From Cryptomeria japonica (Eukaryota > Streptophyta > Pinopsida > Cupressales > Cupressaceae), in the NCBI RefSeq assembly GCF_030272615.1, contig NC_081410.1:222881415-222945414 (forward strand): a DNA stretch of 64,000 nucleotides. The letters are read 5' to 3'. Positions within the stretch are counted from its first letter, which is position 1, and every line of letters begins with the position of its first letter. Position numbers and translations under genes: made by a program. Below, in pieces: positions 51,961-61,299 of this stretch. The notes beneath the pieces were generated by a model. That model was not told the origin of the DNA and made no database searches. It was given only the letters and a program-made list of their open reading frames with translations.

Positions 51961-53320
51961 TGGCATTGCATGAAGATTGCATTGGAGAAGTATAGTGTTG
52001 TCATTGATGTCAATTGCAACCGGTTATCAAGCAAGAATGCTACCAGTCATGATGCAGTAAAGCAACCGCTGTTGATGCAGTGAAGATCAACCGATAACCC
52101 TAAAAAGTTGAGATGTGGAACCCAAACCGATGAAGTTTGGAGATTGGTTGTGAAGATATATGACCAATGATGATTAGAGATAAAGATGCCATGTATGCAT
52201 GTTGCATGTGATGAGTTTTGAAGCGGATTTGGCATGTAGAGATAACTGTTTATCTTGGGAATGATCAATTGCATAGTATGAAGTGACAAACACATGATGA
52301 GCTACAGGAACCAATGTGCGGTGATCCAGGAGTGGTTGAATTTGTCTAGAACAATGTGTAGTTGATTGCTATGTAATCTAATGGTCAAGATTGAACTGAT
52401 ATGTTTGTAATCTCTATGAGATTTATAGGGTTTGTGTTGTGTTACCGACCTATTGTATTTGGTTTTAAGGTTGATGAGTTGTTTGTAATTGTATTGGCAA
52501 ATTTGGTTAAGTGTGATTGTTGCCAAACCAGAAGGTTTGTCTACAGAATTTTGTGAAGGCATATATGAGCATAAATGGATCTGATTAAGAAAGGAAGTGT
52601 TATTACCAGATCAACAAAGAACCTGTTGTTCTCTAACCATTACAATAGTTAATTCCATTAACCGAGTAAGCTTTAACAGGCTTTTTATTGAAATCCTCTA
52701 ACAAGGTGATCCATTGGCTTGGATTTGAAATTCTCCACCAAGGTTACCTCTAACAGGGTATTGTAGTCAATCCCTTAACCGAGTGGTCCTTAACCGGATT
52801 TGTTCTTAACAAGACATTATTGTAAAAGCTTCTAACAAGGCTTGGCTCCTAATAGGGAAAACTTCATAAGAGTTCACAGTACTTGTGGGTATTCATCCCC
52901 ACCATGTTTTTTCCCATTTGGGTTTCCACGTGAAAAATCATTGTGTCAAATGGTGAATGATTTTGTGGATGTGATTTTGATATGGTTGATTTGAATGACT
53001 GGTAAATCTGCATAGATATATTTGAATGATCAGAAATGATCTGAAACATATTTTTACTGATATTAGTGAAGTGGTTTAAGGATTTTTCAAATGATAATTA
53101 AGTTTCATGATCTGTTGCATTATGTCATTGAGTATTAGGTCAACCGGTAAAGTTTGACAGTGCAGTTGTAGTTTTTGATACAGTGACTAAACTAGTTAGT
53201 TTAGTGATTAGATTCTAAGTTGAAAGTTTGTTTGGTGAAAGTTTAGTTTATTTTCTATCTACTGATTCACCCCACCCTCTCAATAGTTGACTAGATCCTT
53301 ATAGTTTCATCATATTATCA
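51961..53320 (+). repeat. Copia-C 3' LTR, 1,360 bp
   Basis: Starts TGGCATTGCATGAAG after the purine tract and ends CATATTATCA. The opening TGGCATT matches the Copia-A LTR. Modules at about 52902-52928 and 53264-53283. Frames such as 52047-52562 on the minus strand lie in the LTR and are not genes. Confidence 0.9.
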
Positions 53321-53922
53321 ATATCATCATATACATGTGTGACCCATTTTGATCCAAAGGAAAATCAAAGATATAAGTCAAAATGAATCATCAGTGAAAC
53401 AATAAGTGTCCAAAGTCCCTGGATATCACATCAATAGAAAAGTATGAATAAAGTGAGATCAACATTTATCAATGAATCAAGGTGTATCATATCAAATCAA
53501 TCCAAATACAACAATATACATATCGAGGGAATCATAAAAAAAACAATGATGTGTATAATCAATAAAATACATCAATGGTACATCATCACCGTCATGGAGG
53601 AGGCTAAGAGTGGTTGCCTCCTGAATCCGATTGCCTGAAACCTACACATGCACAGCCACTAGGAAGATCTCTCCTAGGACCCATCACACCCTCACTACCT
53701 CCTCGTCTATGGGAACCCTTGTGCTAAGAACTGGCAACATAACTAGGAGCTCGCTAGTCTAGGGGCACGACCTGAAAGTACAAAGTCCTATAATATGAAA
53801 CTTGCTATGTCTGATCAATGAGACTCTTCATAGTGTCCCCTATGATACCCTGTGTGGTTGCCTACTACAAAGTCTACACTATCTCCTCTGCGCAACCTCG
53901 CCGCTCTATCTATGTGTCCCTC
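53321..53922. other. Flank between Copia-C and the PMD locus; nothing recognised
   Basis: AT-rich to about 53590, then higher GC toward the PMD relic. The latter part may be the distal 3' end of the PMD transcript on the minus strand. No clear frame. Confidence 0.3.
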
Positions 53923-55680
53923 TCAGTTGTCAATTATGTCACCTATTCTTGTAGTCGCGTGATCTATCCATATGCCTGTACTAACTGATTCTGAAGCCTC
54001 TGCACTAAGGACCATAATCCTTCTATCTATGTATGTTGTTGGTGAGAGGGAACTGTGATCCAAACTGAGGGAGGTGGTGGTTCCTATGGGACCTGTGTTG
54101 TCGGTGCCTGTGAAGAGCTCGTCTGTCTTGTGGCTGGTAGGGGCATCTCTCACCTCCTTTGTCGTACCAATGACTAGACATCCTCCTCCTCCTCATTGAA
54201 GCCCATGCCTCCCAATCCTATCCTCCCACCACCCAACTCCTCTGAATTTGTCTCCTCATCAGAGCTCTCCCCCTCTTCACCACCCCCAACTGCTACCATG
54301 GCCTTTGGACGAATAGGTCCTCCACAACCTAGCATCTATCTCTGACCACCACCCCTACCCCTCACCTGCTAGCTACTGGATCCTCCTCCTCTCCTGTCTC
54401 CACCATCATCCCCACCACCATCCCCACCTTGGCCCAACTATCTTCTGCCTCGGCCAACTCCCTGATCTCCCCCTCGACCTCTCCTCCCTTTCTCAACACC
54501 TTAGTTTCATCAGCGCCCTCATCATCCTCCACCACTACCATCATCATCAACCTCCTCTAATGGTGGTATCAGATCTCCTGGCCCTGTCAATCATGGGAAC
54601 CGATGGCTCGTCATATACAGGGCATAATCCTGGTGCATGCCTGCATCAGTCACTATCGGCCTCACATCCCACACAAAAAATTGAAGAGAGTATAACTCTA
54701 CATGGGTTGTGGCATAATATAAAGGTGGCCCCCACTCTGATCTCTCCTTGTACACTCTTGCATACAAGGTTGTCCCCTGTGGCATCAGTTATGGCAGACC
54801 AAACTGTCGATATACTCGGGACAATAGGAATCTCTCTACCACATAGGGAATCCACCCAATCAAATATATGCTCTATAATAAAACTAGGACATTTGTGGCG
54901 TCCTCAGGCCATGGCTCGCAATCCAAATATGGGTGCTAGACCACTACATCCATGTCATCTAATACACACCTCTAGTACTGTAACTTCCCCAACATAGGCT
55001 AAGAATCTTCCTATTTGTACATATAAAGATAAGAGTAGCCCATTGGTCGACATCTCTGCACAATGGGGCACGTAATGGCTATATGCTCCCAAGCCCAAAT
55101 CTGAAGCAATGTGCACTCTGCTACTAAACTAGACCCTCGATCCCTACCATATACTATCTGGTGTAGCTCGTGATATAGGTGGTCCAAAACACATATCCCC
55201 CATGCATATTGAGTTCTCTCTCGTACCATCTGTTGAAGCACACTACCCCATCCAACTGCCAATCCATGTGATCTCCTATCTAGAAGAAGGAAACCACCAA
55301 CCAATCCAACTATAACTAACGGAAGTGGGGCATATCTATCCACTATCTTTTTCCAACCCACTGAGTATCCAACAATGAGGGGATCACCAACAATCCCATA
55401 GTGCATCAATCCCTCCAATCTCCTCCACATCATATACAACCAACTCGCATATGATAGGAATCTGAAGAATCTGATAGACATCCTCAAAAGTGATTGTGAT
55501 CTCTCTTGTCGGCAAGTGAAAGGTGTTATTCTCACTATGCCATCGCTCAGCTAAGGCCATCAAGAGTTCTTTTTTGTTCCGATAGGAAGGCATGAGCAGT
55601 AGGTGCATCAGTCAATATGCCTTGAGCACTGCTTGATCATCATCCATCAATCGACTATGCAGGGAGAGTGTCTTCAGGTA
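53923..55680 (-). pseudogene. Plant mobile domain (PMD) gene, broken
   Basis: Reading from right to left: the frame at 55608-55384 has ALAERWHSENNTFHLP and ITITFEDVYQIL, the signature opening of the plant mobile domain (PF10536 type, ERWRPETHTFHLP..E.T.TLEDV). Piece 55535-55011 continues with YAWGICVLDHLYHELHQIV and TLLQIWAWEHI. 54850-54590 gives VYRQFGLPQ-like residues and LQFFVWDV. After a low-complexity Asp/Gly/Glu segment, 54153-53923 closes the readable part. PMD proteins include the nuclear MAIN/MAIL silencing factors, and the domain is also carried by plant transposons. Frameshifts and stops at each junction show it is a pseudogene. Host or transposon origin is not settled. Confidence 0.82.
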
Positions 55681-55892
55681 TCGCTCTCAAAGTTGTACAA
55701 CACCTAGGTCTACCTATATCAACACGTGAGTACCATATCAATTTCACCTATTCTAAGCAATCAAACATCAACTTTCAATCAAACAGGGGCACCTATCCAA
55801 GTGGTGATAGTCACAATATCACACAAAGAGTTCCAACTCAGATACTCTTGACAACTAAGTGGGTTCAACCTAACCTATCTATCAAAATTTAG

Positions 55893-56409
55893 TCTCATAT
55901 TGACATCAAGAATCATATCAAAATCAGGTCTCATATCAAAATCAAGAATCATATCGCAATCAAGAATCATATCTAAATCTAGAATCATATCAAAATCAAG
56001 TCTCATATCAAAATCAAGAATCATATCGAAATCAAGAATCATATCAAAATCGAGAACCATATCGACAATCAATTTGACCCATATCAACCTATTTATCCAT
56101 ATCAATAGTCAACTTGACCCATATTGACAATCAGTTTGACCCATATCAATCAGCTTGACCCATATTGACAATCAGTTTGACCCATATCGACAATCAGTTT
56201 GACTATTGACCCATATCAACAAGTTTGACCCATATTGATAAATGTGACTCATATCGACCAATTTGACCCATAACGATAAATTTGACTCATATTGACCTTT
56301 GACCCATATCGAATTTGAACTATATCGACCTGACTCATATTGAACAACGATTCATATCGAATCTAGACAGACTTTTCAACATTACGCATCTCAACGGATG
56401 TAATCGACG
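55893..56409. repeat. CATATC tandem arrays upstream of the PMD gene
   Basis: About nine 18-base units of the type ATCATATCAAAATCAAGA (55909-56070), then a looser array of 20-22-base units with TTGACCCATATCGACAATC (about 56080-56400). The Ile-Leu-Asp-Phe-Asp-Met repeat frame on the minus strand is a product of the array, not a gene. Confidence 0.9.
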
Positions 56410-56414
56410 CATAT

Positions 56415-57928
56415 TGTACGTAGGAAAATATGGTGATCAAAACAAATATATTGAGATCAAATGGCCTACATACCAATGAGACTCTTGAGTACAAAATATA
56501 AACTAATTTAAACTAGTTTAACTTCCCAAGGGGTGTCTCATTCTTCTATATCTCACAGTATCCCTAAAGCCAATGTTTTTCTCTCATATCATTGAGAAAA
56601 TGACTTAGGAATGAAAACTCCAAGAACGAGTAATATTGTGATCTATATGCATGAATGTGTTCTAAGATCTATATGATATGTTAAAAACTATGATGTTTAA
56701 GCTAAGATTCAGATAGTGATATGATAAAGAGATTAACAAATTATCCTAACATGATATACTAGCATGAATATTCTATGATATGAAATGAAATGCTTCTAAA
56801 TGTTATGATGATATTATAACAAAGAGAGGCTAAAATGCTTAGTAATTTAGATTATAATGTAGATGCATGAAACTTGGATATGGAGAATGAGGAATGAGAG
56901 CTCTATTTATAGGGAAAATAGGGAAATGGAGGGTTAAGATTGAATAATCTTAACAATGGTTATGATTGAAAGTTACTCAATCCATGTTTACAATTTTCAC
57001 CAATGAAATGGTGACAATTGTCAACAAGAGGTGGCTTGAGAGGAGATGCAAGAGGCCTTAAATGTCTGAGGAGACATGAAGGTTACCTTAGGAGGTAAGG
57101 TTGAAGTTGGGTTAGGGTCATCCATTGGATAAAGCTTTTACCCAAGGGGTAAACTCTTGTCCAAGGGGTAAACTCTTTTCCAAGGGTTAATAGGATAACC
57201 AAGGTTAAAGCAATGGGTGCTTATTGAAACCCTTGGGTTAGATGAGGGTTAAGCTAGAGAGAAAGTCTCTAACCATGAGGGGAAGGTTGAGTTAACCATT
57301 AATGGTTTGGAAGACTTTGGGGACAAATTTGTAAGTGTCCTTCCAAATTTGGGGGAACTCAACAAGTTAGCTTGTTGAAGAAATATAGCCTTTAATGCAT
57401 TTAGAAGACTTTCTTCCAAATTTGAGAAGTGACCTCCACAAATTTAGGGAAATGACATGATTAGATGGATTAAAGCTAATTGATACAGTTTAGAAGAATC
57501 TAGAAGGCTCTAGAAGGCTCTAGAAGAGGTTTAGGAGGCAAGTGGGAGATGTAGGAAAATGCAAGTGGGAGAAAAAGTTTTAATTAAAATAAAATGTTTT
57601 ATTTCAACTAAAATAGATGCAACTTGCATAAATACAAGTTGGGGGGATTTTTATAAATAAATTAGATTTATTTATATGCAAGGGTCAATTTAATTAAATG
57701 TAAATTTAATTAAAAGGAAGAAAGGAGAATTAATTAAATAAAGTGATTTATTTAATTAAAGGCTAGAAAATGTTTACGTGAATTTAATTAAATAAATTGA
57801 GTAATTTATTTAATCAAATAGATGAAAATGAAGAAATTAATTAAATAGGATTTAATTAATAGGAGGGATGGGGTTAAAATAAATATTAAATATTTATTTA
57901 AGAAGGTGGTCAAATTTATACATCTACA
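56415..57928 (-). repeat. Solo LTR, 1,514 bp, perfect TSD CATAT
   Basis: Plus-strand limits are TGTACGTAGGAAAATATGG and TTTATACATCTACA, flanked by CATAT at 56410-56414 and 57929-57933. Reversed, it opens TGTAGATGTATAAATT, akin to TGTAGACACC at 58950, with AT-rich LTR body, then TATA box and U5-like tail. It holds short internal repeats: CCAAGGGGTAAACTCTT twice near 57140-57175 and TCTAGAAGGC three times near 57505-57530. No internal genes. Confidence 0.9.
56904..56911 (-). promoter_or_regulatory. LTR TATA box (minus strand)
   Basis: Minus strand TATAAATA in CCCTATAAATAGAGCTC, matching the position and context of the TATA box at 60730 in the sister LTR. Confidence 0.7.
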
Positions 57929-57933
57929 CATAT

Positions 57934-58331
57934 CAACACATTGAAAAGGTGCAAAACATCCTAATGAACCTAAAAATCAAATTTGCAAGTGTCAAAATTT
58001 TCAAAATTTTCAAAAAACTTAAAACTGTTGCAAATGCACTATAACAGTCGACGAATGTGCTAAAATGTATGCATTGTACGAATCGACAAATGTGTTGTAG
58101 AAATTGACAAATGTGCTAATTAAAATGACAAATGTGCTACGGAAAAAAAAAATGAATGTGCTACACCATATGGCATGTGCACTTCGAAACTAGGCAAATG
58201 CGCTAAAAGATTTTAAAAAATAAAAAATAGGTAAAAACCCTCCGTACGAGTGAAAATTTTGAAAAATCTAGCCTAAAAACATGAAAATCTAGCTAAAAAT
58301 TCACACAAGAGGGTTATAAATTTGAACTTAC
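57934..58331 (-). other. Region with recurring AAATGTGCTA motif, possible intron
   Basis: Between the solo LTR and the candidate first exon. About 58040-58205 carries six to seven loose copies of (GAC)AAATGTGCTA spaced by roughly 15-40 bases. No frame. Confidence 0.5.
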
Positions 58332-58405
58332 TGGTGGGCCATACTTTGCTGGTCTCTGGTAGCACCAAATTCACTCGAATCGATGTTTGTGGTAGGGGGC
58401 TCCAT
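58332..58405 (-). CDS. Candidate first coding exon of the PMD locus
   Basis: Minus strand ATG at 58405 starts MEPPTTNIDSSEFG and runs 74 bases to a perfect donor GTAAGT (58331 downward). A TATATAAA box lies about 75 bases upstream, followed by a purine/pyrimidine-rich leader. The next protein-like sequence on this strand is the PMD frame at about 55680, and removing the solo LTR makes the two parts of one locus. This is an inference: no acceptor site was proved and the exon is short. Confidence 0.35.
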
Positions 58406-58478
58406 TTCTCCTCTCCTCTCCAAGCTCCAATCTCCAAATGGCAAGTTCACAAATGAGGTGGAAATGGACCCCTTAGGG

Positions 58479-58486
58479 TTTATATA
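58479..58486 (-). promoter_or_regulatory. TATA box of the PMD locus
   Basis: Minus strand TATATAAA in GGGCTATATAAACCC, correctly placed before the candidate exon at 58405. It does not belong to either neighbouring LTR. Confidence 0.5.
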
Positions 58487-58754
58487 GCCCATGCTGACGC
58501 AGGCAACTGTGCTGCCTTGGTGGAAGTGTGGGGCATGTACGCGCTATGCCCACATTCGCTCTTCACCCTTTTTCACTTTTTTTTAGTCAACATTTATCGG
58601 CAGATAAATATCAAGAAATTTTAAAATTCAAAAAATTTAAAATTCCAAAAAAATTTAAAATTTTAAAATTTTAAAAAGAAACTCAATTCTTTTTTAAGAA
58701 TCGTCCAAAATTTTCAAAAATCGTAATTTTTCTCAATTTATCTCCCGAGGAGGC

Positions 58755-58900
58755 ATATCGACATCAATTTCATATCAGTCTCATATCGACACTAGCTTCC
58801 TATCGACTTTTCATATTGAATCAATTCTTCATATTTAGGGCTTCATATCGACAATTTTGACGACATCATATCGGGAATTTTTGGTGACATATCAAGCATT
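58755..58900. repeat. Second CATATCGA cluster
   Basis: CATATCGAC, CATATCAG and similar words recur about eight times, echoing the array at 55893-56409 on the other side of the PMD promoter region. Confidence 0.7.
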
Positions 58901-59748
58901 TTTCTTTGAATGAACATGTGGTCACACATCGCTTCAAAGAGGAGCAAAATGTAGACACCTAGAACTTGCACAACTAATTAAATGAATTATTCATTTAATC
59001 ATCATTTATTCACCTATTAATTACACTGAGGTTTAATTAATATCCCTGTTCCTCTAATCAGCCTATTAATCAAATCAAAGATTTGATTAAAATCATTTAC
59101 TTCTAGCCTAACCTATTAATTAAACTAAGGTTTGATTAAGTCCCCTTTAGCCATTTAATTGAATAAATCTTATTTATTTAATTAAAACCCCTTTTCCCTT
59201 TTAATTTAATTTACATTTGATTAAAATCCCTTTGCATTTAAATAAGTCATTATTTATTTGTGAATAGCCCCCCCACTTGCAAAATCCTACAAATGCAAGT
59301 TGCACCTCTTTTGGCTAAAATATATCTTTTATTTTATCTAAAAATGCCTATTTCCCTCCACTTGCATTCTCCTACACTTTCCATTAGCATGCTAATATTC
59401 TTCTAGAACCTCTCTAACCTCTCACTAATTAGCCTAATTCCTCTAATCATGTCACATCCCTAAATTTGGGGGAGTCACTTCTCCAAATTTGGAAGAAAGT
59501 CTTCTAAATGTGTTGGAGACTTTACCTTCTCCAACAAGTTAACTTGTTGAGTCTTCCAAACTTGTAAGGTTATCTAACTTTCAACAAGTTAACCTTCAAA
59601 GTCTTCAAAGAGCATTTAATGCCTCTTATAAGACATCATCCTAGCCCATGATGGTTGTCCCTTTGGCCATCCCTCAACTTTGCACAAGAGTTTACCTCTT
59701 GGACAATAGCATGCTCCCTTGGATAACGACATTATCCAATGATGTCAT

Positions 59749-60542
59749 TGTTAGGAATCCCACAGATACTAAGAGCGAGGGGTGAAACAGTATCTAACCG
59801 GTGATTAGAATTTCTTGACTTAAAACATGCAGAACATATTATAATAGTGTACTGGTATGCAAGAAATAATGCAATAAATAGAATTAAGAACATCCACATG
59901 AAAAGCACACCATAACACAAGGTTTTAACGAGGAAACCAGGTGTGGGAAAAACCTCAGTGGGATTTGTGACCCACAATATTCACTCACTGTCCAATAAGA
60001 GAATATTACTTACAATAGGGGCCTGCACATGCAGGAAGGCCAACTGCCTAGAGCTCACTGCTCAATGGGAAGTCTCACTGGCTTACAATGAGGATTATAC
60101 AAATCCAATATCATGTACTGCTTTACAATAGCATCTATGATACCTGATCCAGTACCGGTTGCTACTCTGCTTCTTACATAAACCCTTTAGCCTATATTTC
60201 GCATAATAGGTCTACCTAATATTTATCCTTATTGCTTACTACTCCTACAAAATGTCTACAATGGTCTCTTTTATATATAAGAGTCATTTTATAATTTGCC
60301 AAGTCGGCTTACAAAGTTTTTACAATAATAAATAAAATATAATATAACAAAATCCTGTCGGCCTCTGTGCCGGTACACTTCCTTTCTTTGTGCCGATGCC
60401 GGTGTCCTAAGTGCCGGTGTAGAGTGTGATCTGTTGATGCTGGTATAATGCCTTTGTCGGAGCCATAGGATTTCAAGGTTGCCATCAATGACAAAACCTT
60501 CAATCACATACAATGTCTCATTGGAGTGTGCATATGCCAACA
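59749..60542 (-). repeat. Copia-A family solo LTR, 794 bp, perfect TSD GTCAT
   Basis: Plus-strand limits are TGTTAGGAATCCC and GCATATGCCAACA, flanked by GTCAT at 59744-59748 and 60543-60547. A diverged relative of the LTR at 4260-5045 in the same orientation, with the modules at 59775-59791 and about 59940-59955. It interrupts the LTR that begins at 58950. Small frames inside are not genes. Confidence 0.92.
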
Positions 60543-60729
60543 GTCATCCCTTGGTGGTATCCCTAATGCTTACTTAGCATCTAATGCTTGCTTAGCATCC
60601 TCTCAAGCCATCTCAAGGTGACATTTGTCAGCTTGGGATTGGATTGAATCCCCCTCATTGATTGATAAATTTCAATCCTAGCCCTTGTTGAGATTGCTCA
60701 ATCTCAACCATCCATTTCTCTATTTTCTC

Positions 60730-60737
60730 TATAAATA
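60730..60737 (+). promoter_or_regulatory. LTR TATA box (plus strand)
   Basis: TATAAATA in TTCTCTATAAATAGAGCCC, conserved with the sister LTR at 56904-56911. Confidence 0.7.
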
Positions 60738-61299
60738 GAGCCCATTTATTCAATCTTAGGATCCATCCATCTTCTTTTGCATCCATATTATAGTTATTTT
60801 GTTGTGCAGGTTATCAAGGAGCTCCAATTGTTCATCTTCAAGCATCTAGGCCATCCTAATTGCATCATAGCTTAGATTATATCATGTTTTAGATTATCAC
60901 TTAGCTTAATTTCATATCAATACTATAACATTCGCATATCTCATCTTCATCTTAGCTTAATTAGATCATTTAATCTTTCAATTTGGAAATACACCTCCAT
61001 CTTGCATATCATATCAATAGTTTTTCATCTTATCACTAGGATCTTAGTTGCATCCATTTTGATCCTAGATCACATCCTTCAATCTCATTCTTTAGGTTGT
61101 CATCTTAAAGATCAAGTGCTCTTCCAAGTGAGGGCCACCTTGAATCTTGAGGATCCTTGGAGATAGATGACCATGAGACAGTTTTGAGCAATTTGATTTG
61201 ATGAACATGCTTTCTTCATTTATATTACTTGATATAATGTTTCATGGGTGCATTTGATGTTCTCTTGTTGTCTTGCAAGCCTCCAACAAATCAGGTGCA

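Larger units (their letters stand above)
46899..53320 (+). mobile_element. Copia-C, Ty1/copia element with truncated 5' LTR
   Basis: Partial 5' LTR (46899-47437), primer site, gag (47508-48494), protease and integrase (48495-49780), reverse transcriptase and RNase H (50140-51600), purine tract, full 3' LTR (51961-53320). The domain order is copia. All modules carry stops or frameshifts. LTR identity is in the low 90s percent by eye, so the insertion is not recent. Confidence 0.92.
58950..61299 (+). repeat. Solo LTR of the TGTAGA family, about 1.55 kb plus nested insertion
   Basis: Starts TGTAGACACCTAGAAC and probably ends AATCAGGTGCA at 61299. Left flank CAAAA (58945-58949), right flank CAAAT (61300-61304), a four-of-five target duplication. 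Without the nested insertion the length is about 1,551 bp, close to the 1,514 bp of the sister LTR at 56415 in opposite orientation. Shares with it CTCTATAAATAGAGC and the CTCTCAAGCCA..TC stretch. The right end is less sure than the left. Confidence 0.7.

Noticed and set aside
46979-53049. Pair of related minus-strand 61-codon frames
   Set aside because: They lie at matching positions in the two Copia-C LTRs and are antisense to the LTR.
54560-54997. Plus-strand 145-codon frame
   Set aside because: Antisense to readable PMD residues on the minus strand.
55875-56127. Repeat protein frames on both strands
   Set aside because: A direct result of 18-bp tandem units; both strands are open, so there is no coding evidence.
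55893-56409. CRISPR-like array
   Set aside because: Repeats are contiguous or nearly so with no unique spacers, and the DNA is plant nuclear.
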